Source of the DNA: Plazaster borealis
Lineage: Eukaryota > Echinodermata > Asteroidea > Forcipulatida > Labidiasteridae
Direction of reading: 5' to 3'
DNA length: 64,000 nt
NCBI GenBank assembly: GCA_021014325.1
Contig: CM037471.1
Span: forward strand, 21,348,818 to 21,412,817
How positions within the stretch are numbered: position 1 is the stretch's first letter; each line of letters opens with the position of its first letter. The notes under the pieces were generated by a model. It was given only the letters and a program-made list of their open reading frames with translations. It ran no database searches and was not told the DNA's origin. Below are positions 1 to 11,900 of the stretch, piece by piece. Made by a program: the position numbers and the translations under genes.

Positions 1-456
1 GAGGCAGTTGTGTCTTTTGTGAGTCTTTTAAAGATTCAATATTTTGAGGAACAGATAATTTTAGAGCCAGTTGTAGGCCTGTGCTTTGGATAAAGTGTTT
101 TTTAGTCAAATAAGCTTTCTTGTTGCACACATATTATTGTAACTGAGTTTTCAGCTAATTGCATCTTTGTTTTGGCACCTGTGTGAATGGTGTATATTTA
201 TGACTTTTTGTGCATTTTTACTTGTCTTGGCAAATACTGTATAAACCTTTAAGTCTTTGTAAGACTGTGTGTCAGTTGGGAATTTTTGAATTGTAATTGT
301 ACTTTGTGTCTACCGTGTGGTAAGACATCTTTTGGACTTGTATTTTTGTCTGTATCAGTGCAGACTGTTTTGAAGGTCAATGATTTAGGCCTCAGTGTAT
401 TTTAACAAGTCATATTTTTGTACGTACATTGCTTATGATATATATGTATTCCAACG
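1..456 (+). other. T-rich non-coding stretch before a small ORF
   Basis: No supported exon. The plus strand is strongly T-rich and A-poor, as in a 3' UTR or intron read in sense, and this bias continues to about 3150. It could be transcribed from the plus strand together with the ORF that follows. Confidence 0.35.
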
Positions 457-906
457 ATGTCTGTGCCAGACAATATTTCAAAGTCAAATAGTGCTTTAGC
501 TAAATCCATTGTGAGTTCCTTCACTTGTTTTTTACGTGAAGATGATGATGAATATGAATGTCCTGATATAAATGTGGTCGATAGCATCAAAGCTGCATTC
601 GATGCTCGATTTTCAAATATGTTCAAGTGTCTTGAAAATTTGAATGCAGACAGGGTTGATAAATTGCAGTCACCTGACCCAATTACTTTTTCTCCTTCTA
701 TTTCTCATCTAAATGATGTATTTCTTGAGGAGGCTGTGCCGCTTATTATTAAGCCAGTTGTTTTAGAAGCTGCTAGTTTTTGTAGTTTGGAGGTGGCAGG
801 AGAAGTATTTGTTTCTCTTACTGTGAGTGTTTTTAATGATAGCCACCATGTCAGCTTCAACCGCCCTCATTTTGTTTGCCAAATGGCAAAGCGAAGGAAA
901 AAGTAG
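457..906 (+). CDS. hypothetical protein, 149 residues
   Basis: An uninterrupted ATG-to-TAG frame with an A three bases before the ATG. I do not recognise the protein. An acidic patch (REDDDEYE) lies near residues 27-34, followed by a mixed hydrophobic/polar body, and the C-terminus ends in the basic cluster MAKRRKK, which could act as a nuclear signal. There is no signal peptide or membrane segment. Codon use is AT-rich like the flanks, and no splice partner is evident, so it may be the last exon of a plus-strand gene, a retroelement fragment or a chance frame. The same-strand T-rich sequence downstream would fit a long 3' UTR. Confidence 0.35.
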   Translation: MSVPDNISKSNSALAKSIVSSFTCFLREDDDEYECPDINVVDSIKAAFDARFSNMFKCLENLNADRVDKLQSPDPITFSPSISHLNDVFLEEAVPLIIKPVVLEAASFCSLEVAGEVFVSLTVSVFNDSHHVSFNRPHFVCQMAKRRKK

Positions 907-2040
907 GGAAGTCTCCCTTGTATTTAGGGATTGCAATTTATTTTCATTTGTATGTACATGCCTTGGCAGTAGCGGTGACCATCGGTAGACCCACAGTATA
1001 TTTTATCTTGGGTCTGTGGCCAAATGCCATTACTTAAATTGTGTATATTAGCAGAGGAATCCTGCATACTTGTAGTGTCAGCTCAAGCTGCCTCTGATCA
1101 ACCTAACATGGTGTTGCTCTTCATAAAAGAGACGGGATGTTTTCCACACCATTATTATGTAGTCTTTTGCAATGTATAAATTTCAAGTTTCCTTTTTGTA
1201 TTTTTCCAATTTTTGGATACTTTGAAACTTGCTTTCATTCATAATTTATGGATGAGTTTTACCTGTTGTATTTTATTATACAACTACTGTGACAACATGG
1301 CATTGAAAATTTGGTATTAGTTTATGTGCATGTATGTGTATTGACTTTTGGATCTCTATAATTTCATGATTGTGCAGATACTTTTATTCAGGTTTATATC
1401 CGGACTTGTCAAAGTTTGGTTCATGGAGATACTAGTTGTGATGTATGTTTGTCTTTCACAATCTTTGTGATATGGGAATTTTATGATGTCTAAATTGCAT
1501 TTCTAACTTTGTTCCCTAAGAACGTTTCGCGACGGGATTGTCGGTTCCTAAATTTAGTGTAGTTGCTAAGTGAAATATATTTTTAGTCAGCAGTTTTATA
1601 GTTTGGTGTAAACCAACTGTTTATTCTCACCAACTTATGGGATATTTTTATATACTCTTTTGTAGTGAATTATTTTTGTCTGACGTTTTCACCATGCTTA
1701 CTGCCATTTATAGGACCACTTTTCAAGAAATGCTTTTATTGTATTTAAATTCTTCTCATATTATTGTACTAATAGTGATGGGTCTTCGCTCCCTTAATTG
1801 TGGATGCATACATTTTTTAGTGATTGATAATATATTCGCCTTTTTGCTTTCTAAGCAATTACGTGAACTGTCAGCCAGCTGTATTTTATTCTCCATTGTA
1901 ATCTTTAGACTTAAACTTGAAGGGAACAGAACTTCTTTTTTTTGCTTGCCTGTTTAGATCCAATTGTTCATTTTTGATGTATTAGTTAGACAAAAACCAC
2001 TTGTCTGTAGTGAGAGCCAGGATAAATGTGATTTGGGTTT
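907..2040 (+). other. T-rich gene-free stretch
   Basis: No coding potential stands out; the short frames here are AT-rich and unlike any family I know. The T bias on the plus strand continues from the preceding ORF and would suit a long 3' UTR. Confidence 0.35.
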
Positions 2041-2445
2041 AATACCCTCTGAATGCATCAAGGTTGGTTTCATGCCCTCTGAATGCATCGAGGCATGGTT
2101 TCATGCCCTCTGAATGCATCAAGGTTGGTTTCATGCCCTCTGAATGCATCAAGGCATGGTTTCATGCCCTCTGAATGCATCAAGGTTGGTTTCATGCCCT
2201 CTGAATGTATCAAGGTTGGTTTCATGCCCTCTGAATGTATCAAGGTTGGTTTCATGCCCTCTGAATGTATCAAGGTTGGTTTCATGCCCTCTGAATGCAT
2301 CAAGGTTGGTTTCATGCCCTCTGAATGTATCAAGGTTGGTTTCATGCCCTCTGAATGTATCAAGGTTGGTTTCATGCCCTCTGAATGCATCAAGGATGGT
2401 TTCATGCCCTCTGAATGCATCCAGGTTGGTTTCATGCCCTCTACA
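2041..2445 (+). repeat. 30-bp minisatellite, about 13 units
   Basis: Tandem 30-bp units built around TTTCATGCCCTCTGAATGCA followed by TCAAGGTTGG, with single-base variants (TGCATC versus TGTATC, GGTTGG versus GGCATGG). The first two or three units are irregular and the middle ones nearly identical. Because the period is a multiple of three, several frames stay open on both strands; these are a by-product of the repeat. Confidence 0.95.
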
Positions 2446-3150
2446 CCCAAGTCCGAGCGCTGTGTAAATTATTCAGAGTTTTAACATGATTTTAAATAAC
2501 CATTTTGTTGTATGTGTATAGTCATGGTTGCTCTATCATAGATATAGAGACAAGCGATTCCCACGGCATGTGAGTGTGTTAAGTCTGGTTCAACTCTGGT
2601 TGACCTCAATGTATTACATTGTAACAACTTTGGTATTTTGAGATTGGGTTCAGGACTTTACTGATTGTATGTGTGGTTTATATGTGAAATTTGTTATACA
2701 GGTTTTGTATTGGGAGGTACATGTACCTAAACTTTTAGTTACCCTTTACATAATTTTTGAGCTGACTTATAACATGTTTTTCGATAAGGATGTTTTATTC
2801 ATGCATGTGTGTCGGTTTATATTTTCAGAAAACCTGATTCAATGTCTGGTCATTGATTATACTTTCAGTGGATATACTTGTATGCAATGTATTTTCCTTA
2901 TGTGTGAGGAATTGTTTTGTATCTTGCGTGGTTTATGAATCTCAAGTAAGTCATTGTGACATCGAGATGCTTAATTGGGTTTCAAGTTGTAAATTGTATA
3001 AAATAATGTAATTTTCATAAATCCTTTCAAGGTCACACTTTTATTTGTTTTGTTTTGAGTTTAGCTGGTATCACAACACAGTGTGTGTAGTGACTACATG
3101 ACATTGATCCATGTGATCTACCTCAATATATTGTAAATTAAAAAGTTTTT
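2446..3150 (+). other. T-rich gene-free stretch
   Basis: Continuation of the T-rich plus-strand composition. I see no exon, RNA gene or clear repeat boundary here. Confidence 0.35.
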
Positions 3151-3152
3151 AT

Positions 3153-3860
3153 TGTTGTTGGACCACTCGGGTCGCGTGGTCATAAAGTAGGGAACCTGTA
3201 GGGAACCCAAGTGCGCCCTCAGTGTTTATATTATGAAAAGTTTACTTTTGGAGTTGTCACGTGACAATCTCTCTCTTTTTCTATAGCTTCGTTGCTTGAA
3301 AGAGCACATTTTATTTGAGTGGTATTTTTCTCTATTTTTGTAGGGAGCATGGCTCTGGCCATGCTCCAAAAAGCTATTTATATGGGAGTAATAGAGGTGT
3401 AGAGATATCTGTGAGTATTATTTTGTATGCAAACCCTCATTTATACCTGAACTACTGTGATTTTTAGGGCTCTATTTTGATCGGAATCATTGTAAAACCA
3501 TGTGTGTATTTGCCAGGCAGCACCGTCACACGTGCGTCCGTGTAGCCAGATCGTGTGTGCTGACCTTTTTGTGACCTTTTTTTGACAGTGCATTGTGTAG
3601 TTGTGTAGTGTATATTATTGTGACTTTTTGCATTGTATTGCATATTTTGTGCTATTGTATTGGAGAAATTAAACCAGTACAGGAGAGTTTATTTCATTTT
3701 AGACGTCATTGATTGCATTTATTATTGATGTATATTGGCGAATCCTCGTCCTTTTTAAATAGAGGACCGGCCTCCTTCCCGTGTCTCTTCATATACAATG
3801 AAAGTATAATAATATTGTCAATAAAATGAAAGCCACTCCTAAGTACTCCGTCTCTATCAA
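3153..3860 (+). repeat. possible LTR-like or 3'-terminal segment
   Basis: Composition changes sharply at TGTTGGACCACTCGGG. The segment has a GGAGCATGGC/GCCATGCTCC hairpin near 3345-3366, a TATTTATAT box just after it, and an AATAAA polyadenylation-type signal near 3820. This order (start beginning with TG, TATA-like box, poly-A signal) would suit a retroelement LTR, but only one copy is present and no primer-binding site or gag-pol frame was found, so the call is weak. Confidence 0.2.
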
Positions 3861-4667
3861 ATGATTATTATTCCAAATAAAGCAAATACATGAATACGTG
3901 AGGACCAGGGAATAGCATGACACTGGGCAAGAAGGCATAAGTCAACTAACACACGGCGCCCACTAATCATCATCATTAACACAAGAAATTCACAAACCCA
4001 TGCCTTCAAGTCCAATCCCACCAGCCAAACCGAAATCGAGACCCACTCACGCATTCCACTGAAAGCAATAATGCACACTATTTATGATTTACTTCTTCAT
4101 GGAACAGCCGTCCATGCGGTCGCACCAATATACACACACCAGTACTACGTGCACATAAAGTTACGACCCCCATGGCGGTTACCCATGACATTGACACATA
4201 ATAATACATAATCTATGGCACCGTCACGTTAATCTTTGCCATACTTCTTCATTTTAAACATCGAAAATCTCTCTTAATACTTAATCAATATTTCTCAAAA
4301 TGACACCTAGAAATAACCCTGATATAATTGCGGTTACTTTGAGAACCTTTTAAATGCAATAAATAAATATGGAATAATCAAAATCGGAGATTTAAAAGAG
4401 AGATTAAAATGAGTGTGTTTACCTGTGGAAGGTTGTGCAGGCGGTGAGCCGTAAAGGTCACGATACCCCCTAAGCCCGCGAAACCAGTAACACAATGGAA
4501 CGTGTAGCAGATGATTAATGAACACAAGCAGATTATTGAATTAAACTTTTAACATGAACTACATAAGCTAAACAAGTAAACATACTTAATATATCTGGGT
4601 CGTCGCGCGAGGGCGCGCGGCACACAAATCCTCCGTCAGGGACCCCCTTACATATAGATGACTGTAA
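3861..4667. other. unassigned stretch with weak coding islands
   Basis: No convincing gene. Two short minus-strand islands end in donor-like sites: 4437-4500 (peptide around YGSPPAQPST, before GTAAAC) and about 4588-4665 (peptide around CKGVPDGGFVCRAPSRDD, before GTATGT). They could be small exons of an unknown minus-strand gene, but no family was recognised and their phases were not resolved. Confidence 0.2.
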
Positions 4668-5263
4668 TTTTGATCTAAATCCTGAAGCCAAGTTGAACAC
4701 CCGTGCTCCAAAGTCGACAACAAAATAGGTGGACTCGATTAATCTCAAATATTTACTTAAACCCCGTTAGCAGTGACCCCCGTTGACCCTTTGAGAAATT
4801 TGTAGATGCCCTTGGCTAGATGGGGGTAAATGAATACCTGTTGAGGTTTGCAAGCTACGAAGAGAAATCCGACCGAGATCAGAGATCTTGTCCTGTCATT
4901 AAAAGAAACACCCACGCTCAATCGGTGTCAATCAAGGAGGAATATATGATAGAAGTACTTGGCAAATTTACTCCTTATTATAAGAAACTCTCTTCAACTT
5001 GTGGATATTTAAGTCGTGCGATGTCCTAAGGGGTTCAAACTAGAAGCCCTCATAAGATTTTATCAAGGAGTGAAAAACTACTCCAGTATTGAAGCTTGAG
5101 AGGTAAGAGATAACTAGTTTAAATGTGATAACCCGCGAATGTGATAACATCTCATGTGAAGAAGAGGTGGTTTTTAAAGTAGACCCGGATATGAGATAAG
5201 TCTCGACGTTCCACTTCAACTTCAATTTACTTTCCACAGTATAACAAAATATCAATTACAATA
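4668..5263. repeat. dispersed repeat, copy 1 (partner at 53975-54567)
   Basis: About 595 bp that match 53975-54567 in the same orientation with scattered substitutions and small indels. The shared block begins at TTTGATCTAAATCCTGAAG and ends at TATCAATTACAATA. It contains no convincing gene. Here the shared block runs directly into a tandemly duplicated unit, whereas the distant copy continues into unrelated sequence. Confidence 0.9.
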
Positions 5264-6490
5264 CTGTAAATTAGTGTTTGTAGAAACAAACACTAGGTGT
5301 TCGGGTATCCTTGGGGTCAGTGCTTTGTTAATGCGTGAGCTATATCATTATGTTGACTTGTTGCTGTTCACATTGTACTTATTTGAAGTATCCACAATGA
5401 TTTAAAAGTTCTCGTAAATGCCGGTGTTAATCAGAGTTAAACTAATGTTGATCTTTTTCCGATTCCCTTTTTCTCAGTTATTTGAACGTATTGCGTCGAA
5501 ATACTTGCATTTGTACACGCGTTCTACGTGCATTTTTACGCGCGTACTAAGAGCCCGACAAGCGCCCTACAAGCGCTCGAATGTTATTAACAAGCGTGCA
5601 CGCAAATCAGTCACTTTTGGGAGCCAATCAGCGTTGATTTTCAGTGTTTCCCGCCCATGGTAGCGAGGCTGACGACCTACATGCCGGAGAGTAGTCTGGT
5701 TCCCTGACCAAAGATTCCTTGACGTCTCTTGTTAAAAATCTTAGGTCAGGTATCACCCACGGTTAAAAATAGAGCATGACGCAACTTGTCAGGGTCGGGG
5801 GTCATCTCCAGGGAAACCATGTCTGCACCTGATCGGAAGCTATTTTTACATTCACTTGCAGCATGGAGGTAGATTGCAGCAGGTGAGTTTCTTTATTTGA
5901 ATCACTAGGAGACCTACATAAGTGCTTAAAACATGCAACAAAAAAACCAAAAAATTTGTTGAGCGTAAACTCAAAAACTCCTGCTGGATCTACGGCCAAC
6001 AGGACTGACATTATGATTCCATGGATTCTGTTTACAATGCAACCATAAACACCCGGAAATGTCCGACCATCAACGATACTGTCCGAACGTTGACGACAAC
6101 ACGTTCGGAACATTTCGGATAACTTCGAAAAAGGAGGAATTCCTCCTTTTTGGTCACGTGATTTTGGGTGATACCGGACCCTAAATTCGACAGAGCCTAG
6201 TCGGAGATTTTTGGGTCTGGGAACCAGACTAGCCGGAGAGTAGCCTTGTCCATAGACTTGACTCAAGTCCCAATCCCGTGCCATCGCCAGAAAACTATTG
6301 TTTTGTGATGGTCTGCATTCCCCAACCTGTTCCGCACGCGGGACAGGGACTTGACGATGCCGCAGTCGCCTGATATGTAAATGTATTCACTTATGAACAT
6401 GTAAACTTGCTGCGTTATACGTGTTGTCCAATCAAACGCATTCAAAAAGAAGACTCGTTCATTTGTTATTTGTGGGGGTTAAGTACTTAT
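5238..6490. repeat. 1253-bp tandem duplication, unit 1
   Basis: First copy of a head-to-tail duplication, beginning at AGTATAACAAAATATC and ending just before the same motif recurs at 6491. Inside are a hairpin AGTGTTTG...CAAACACT at about 5273-5294, a GC-richer block with a CCAAT-type motif at 5622-5630, and an inverted-repeat element at about 5690-6232. Frames of 81 residues (plus) and 160 residues (minus) exist, but they lie inside the inverted-repeat DNA and resemble no protein family, so I do not call genes. Confidence 0.95.
5690..6232. mobile_element. MITE-like inverted-repeat element (unit 1)
   Basis: The left end AGTCTGGTTCCCTGACC is mirrored by GGTCTGGGAACCAGACT on the right, and further inward GGTATCACCC pairs with GGGTGATACC. 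No transposase frame is present. An almost identical copy sits in the second duplication unit at about 6943-7484, so it was already in place when the segment duplicated. Confidence 0.7.
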
Positions 6491-7742
6491 AGTATAACAA
6501 AATATCAATTACAATACTGTAAATTAGTGTTTGTAGAAACAAACACTAGGTGTTCGGGTATCCTTGGGGTCAGTGCTTTGTTAATGCGTGAGCTATATCA
6601 TTATGTTGACTTGTTGCTGTTCACATTGTACTTATTTGAAGTATCCACAATGATTTAAAAGTTCTCGTAAATGCCGGTGTTAATCAGAGTTAAACTAATG
6701 TTGATCTTTTTCCGATTCCCTTTTTCTCAGTTATTTGAACGTATTGCGTCGAAATACTTGCATTTGTACACGCGTTCTACGTGCATTTTTACGCGCGTAC
6801 TAAGAGCCCGACAAGCGCCCTACAAGCGCTCGAATGTTATTAACAAGCGTGCACGCAAATCAGTCACTTTTGGGAGCCAATCAGCGTTGATTTTCAGTGT
6901 TTCCCGCCCATGGTAGCGAGGCTGACGACCTACATGCCGGAGAGTAGTCTGGTTCCCTGACCAAAGATTCCTTGACGTCTCTTGTTAAAAATCTTAGGTC
7001 AGGTATCACCCACGGTTAAAAATAGAGCATGACGCAACTTGTCAGGGTCGGGGGTCATCTCCAGGAAACCATGTCTGCACCTGATCGGAAGCTATTTTTA
7101 CATTCACTTGCAGCATGGAGGTAGATTGCAGCAGGTGAGTTTCTTTATTTGAATCACTAGGAGACCTACATAAGTGCTTAAAACATGCAACAAAAAAACC
7201 AAAAAATTTGTTGAGCGTAAACTCAAAAACTCCTGCTGGATCTACGGCCAACAGGACTGACATTATGATTCCATGGATTCTGTTTACAATGCAACCATAA
7301 ACACCCGGAAATGTCCGACCATCAACGATACTGTCCGAACGTTGACGACAACACGTTCGGAACATTTCGGATAACTTCGAAAAAGGAGGAATTCCTCCTT
7401 TTTGGTCACGTGATTTTGGGTGATACCGGACCCTAAATTCGACAGAACCTAGTCGGAGATTTTTGGGTCTGGGAACCAGACTAGCCGGAGAGTAGCCTTG
7501 TCCATAGACTTGACTCAAGTCCCAATCCCGTGCCATCGCCAGAAAACTATTGTTTTGTGATGGTCTGCATTCCCCAACCTGTTCCGCACGCGGGACAGGG
7601 ACTTGACGATGCCGCAGTCGCCTGATATGTAAATGTATTCACTTATGAACATGTAAACTTGCTGCGTTATACGTGTTGTCCAATCAAACGCATTCAAAAA
7701 GAAGACTCGTTCATTTGTTATTTGTGGGGGTTAAGTACTTAG
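6491..7742. repeat. 1252-bp tandem duplication, unit 2
   Basis: Second copy of the duplicated segment. By eye it differs from unit 1 by one missing G (CCAGGGAAACC near 5812 versus CCAGGAAACC near 7064) and one substitution (CAGAGCC near 6193 versus CAGAACC near 7446). The single-base deletion changes the end of the long minus-strand frame, which supports that frame being non-functional. Such high identity implies a recent duplication or an assembly artefact. Confidence 0.95.
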
Positions 7743-8935
7743 ATGAGGACTGAAATACATTTTTGAATAACCAATTAATTATAAAAAGAAAGCACTGAAT
7801 GTTCATTAAAATTTAAGTTAATACGTTATAACATAGATTTGGGTCGGTTTTGTTTGCAAAATTTGAACTTTGGGAAGTGCAATTCAACGACCTTGGTACA
7901 GACACCCACTTGCCTGCTGATGAGTTTGCCCGCCCTCCACGTGTCACCGCGTTTAGACGCGTGCACTTACAATGTCTTGCATTGTGATGTCACAGAGTGT
8001 AATGAATATTTTACCGGCGGGGCAGCGCTTCCACGCTCCCATTGGTTTTGTTCATCTCCCCATTTGGAGAGATTTTCCAATAACAACGTGCAGTGTAAGA
8101 AACGACCTCGTCAAGTCCCATTCTCGGGACCACATTTTGACGGCGAGCGCGCACTGTACGGCTTGTTTGCTAGGCCCTTTTCGAAAGTCTGACCAACAGG
8201 GATGGATGGAATTGTGCTAACTAGCATTTTTGATTCAATGTTTATGTAGCGGCGAAAAATAGTATAGAAGGAAGGCCTGGTTCTAAGTGATTGGTCGCGA
8301 TTTACTTACAAGTAAATAAATGTTAGAAAATGACTGGAACAACGGAAACAAAGGTACTTTCTTCCGAAAAAACAAAAAGAACTAGAATTTATTTACTTTG
8401 TCAACAAAAATAACAAGAAAAGGATTGAGTCTGCTGTAACTTATTTAAAGGTAAATTAGAACAGGAACAAAAAACAATATAGAACAATAATAAAAACAGA
8501 GCAAGAAAAAAATATGTGGCAAGAGAAAAAGACTTTTAAAAAAAATTAATAAATATAAAATTCGGAAAACCCCACACAGCACTAAACAATGAATCGCTCT
8601 AAGAGTATAGAAATGAATTTAAAGACCTGTAAATACAAAAAGAAAATACAAAGAAAAAAATGATTAAGAATACGTGCTAAAAGACTTCATCAAAGTTATA
8701 CATGTACATACAAATGTACATGTAAAATGCATTTAACCTGTACAAAACTGTGCCAGAAAACATCTTTAAGTATACTTAAAGAAACACATAACCTAGTCAT
8801 CCAACAAAACCTGGGGTATTTTCTTATCTCTCAAACCTCTTACCATAGGCCTACTTAATTTAAGATACCAGAACGCTCCTTAATCTATGGTGGCCCTGAA
8901 GGGACATCACACATCACAAATATCATTTCACCACT
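7743..8935. other. gene-free stretch
   Basis: 7743-8220 is moderately CpG-rich with a CCCATTGG inverted CCAAT motif near 8037; 8230-8930 is A-rich. No exon was recognised, although the minus-strand gene to the right should have continued here if it were complete. Confidence 0.4.
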
Positions 8936-8939
8936 CTGA

Positions 8940-11900
8940 ATTTAGCTGAAACTCTTTGCATAAAAAGTGGGGTTGATATTGCTACAACGAGCTGCTTGTC
9001 TGTGGTCACTTCTATTTTTATGTGAGGTTGCTGCTTGTTATCATTGTATTTCTCAATGGATGACTCCAAATCAGACATCAGCTGCTCTCCACCTTTACCT
9101 CCATATGCGGCTTGATAAATTTTGTAGTATAGCCTATATAATTAAAAGACAAACAAAGTGAAAAATTTTGGGTTATTTTCACACAACATTTTTACATTGT
9201 GACTTGTTATAAACAGAACAGGATAGGTAGATCAAATCCTTTTTCTAGACAAAAACCCCAACATTATTACTTTAAAAAGTGCAATTGTTCTGTTTGTTTT
9301 ACCATGATGTACATGTAGCTCTATGAAAATTAAATTTGATATGGAGCCTATTAAATCCCCATGAATATAAAGATATAATAGAAAATGTAGCTCTATGGTA
9401 CATGTACTGTCATCTTCTAAATATAAAATGACTAGGTGTCTTGACAACGAACAATGGATAATTAAGGGTTATATTCAAATATAGTTCTGAGGTTCATAAA
9501 GTTGAGTGTATAATGAATCACTGAAGGAGCTCTCTCATCAATGTAATGTTGCCTTGCTTTGTTGGTAATTTTCTAGTGTCAAAGAATGATACTTCCCTTA
9601 AATCACCTGTACCAACTTCAACATATGATCTGCACCCTGCACATTAATATTTAACCAACTTACCTATAACACCATTGCATATCTGGGAGGAGTGCTCGAT
9701 CAGCTGCAATGAAGGTGTAATTTTCCTCATGTTGACACTGTAGGTCGTATTTATGGGACTCCCATACAGAAGATGGACTGTGACCAGCTTCAAACAAATC
9801 TCGAAATTTCTTCTCAGTATCTTCACTAACATCACGGTGACGCAAAGCATCTGCACATTCTATTGGGTGATTGTGATGAAACCTCAAATTCACAGTGGTC
9901 GGAAATTCAATAGCATGCTGCACATTTTTCCTGAATAATAACAAAATACATAATTTGTCAAAAGAAAACTTTTAAAAACGATGAGTTATGTTGTGTGCTT
10001 ATTCAACAGAGGTCCGTATCGGCTAAGTCTCATAGTTATTAAGAAAGTCAGGTTTATTGGCATCATGGCATTCAGCTCTTTAATATAAGATGGGCCTATG
10101 ACATTTTAGAAATAATTTCTTTTAAATTATAGTTCAATTTGTTATTTTGTCTAACATTTAAGAGGGACTCTAAGGTCAAATTCAGTTTTGTGATGCACTC
10201 ATTTTCAAATAGTAGAGTCCTTAAGGGGAGGGGTGGAATTTGCAAGTCTCTTACCTCACATTAAAGATGCGTATCCCATGTTTGGGGCTTAGAAGTCGTT
10301 GTAACGTAACAAAAAAAAATCATTTTCACAAATCATATTGCAGACACATCTGTTTTAACAGTGTCATGCCCCAAATGTCACTCTGAAAGGGGTGTTAAAT
10401 AAAATGACATTTTACACCACTTTAATGTGAGGTTAAAGACTTATCATATATTTATTTTAAAAAGGACTCTTGGAAAATGAGTGAATCACAAAACTGATTA
10501 TTTTGTTCTTTAGAGCCACCCTTTAACATGAAAACATATACACTGATGCAGCAAGAACAAACAGACAGCTATAGCTGACGATGTTGCCCTAAAAATGATA
10601 CAATAGAAAATATACAAACTAGCTGGCAGTGTTTGTAGGATTGCAAACACTAGGTGTTGCACACAAAATAGCAATTATTTTACGCAGTCCGAAATTGCCA
10701 CTAGTTAGGTGTTCGAGAGTGAAGGTGAAGTCTTCAATTTGGATCATTGGAGAAAATATGACGCTATAACATTTATCAATTGTTTACAAGAACCACTAAG
10801 GCAGGTTACATTACCTTTGTTGCCTCGATCTGTAAAGTATCTGCCCTGTAAATGTCCTTAATCAAACAAAAAATACTGCACAATCCCATTAAATCAAGTT
10901 ATTTGTGCGGCTCATTTTCGCACAAATGAAAACACTAAAATACCAATAATATGATATTGCCATACCTTCTGATTCTGCCCTCTGCTTTCTTGACAGTAAG
11001 CATCAGGGAAGCTGGGCATTTCGTGTTCTTACACGAATGCTTATTCGATGCCGTCATTGATGTACGAGTATGATGTTGGCATCTATAGCGAATCTGTGTA
11101 ACAAAAATAAGAAATGTGCATAAAGGAAAGATATACAGGTAATGCTTACATGTACGCGGACCTATATGAAATAACAATAAGCCACAGTTTGTAATGTTGA
11201 GAAGATTATAAAAAATAAAATAAAAATACACTGGCATGACTAATAACACATCAAATTATAACGTAAACTAGTTTGTGAACAAACACAAGGCTGTTCCGAT
11301 TGCAGATTGTTCCGATTGTTTTTTTTAACCTTTGAACTTATGAAATTGAACTTTTTTTACCTCTTTTGACCTTTTTTTTATTTTTAAATGTTTTGACTTT
11401 TTTGAAATTTTAAACATCGTTGACTTTTTTGAATTTTTGGTGTGTAAAGGGAAGAGTATGGTGTTCCATATGTGCCACTCCTTTGGAAAAAAATAATTCC
11501 GTCGCATTTTTTTTTTCGAATCCGTTGTTTCAAACATACGTCATCAATGGTTACTATGATGACTCGGACGCAATCAATCAGTTATCATTACCCCCTAGAA
11601 TGGAATGGTTATATTTTTTCGCAACAGCGGTGCCACAGATGACGGGTGTGGACATTAATTTTGAATATAAATTGTGTTTTCTTTGGGTTTTTTGCGTTGG
11701 CCTCCCTTAGTATACGCGCGCGTCCCACGCACAATATGAATTTAGACATGCATGAATTATAGAAAAGCAGTATGTTTTAACACTTGAAAAAAATGTTGGA
11801 CGCGCGCGTTTTAACACTTCATGGTCAAAAACAGTTGTGACGAATTGTAATACAGCAATAGCCGCAACCCTGAAGGAGAAGAATAGAATTGTTCACACGC

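Noticed and set aside
2070..2484. Repetitive frames on both strands rich in GMKPT or SECIKVGFMP
   Set aside because: Produced by a 30-bp minisatellite; three frames are open for the same reason.
4588..4665. Chitin-binding-like exon (CKGVPDGGFVCRAP)
   Set aside because: Too short, phases unresolved, and the cysteine pattern is incomplete.
5802..6284. 160-residue minus-strand frame duplicated at 7042-7536
   Set aside because: Lies inside inverted-repeat DNA, differs at its end by a 1-bp indel between copies and matches no protein family.
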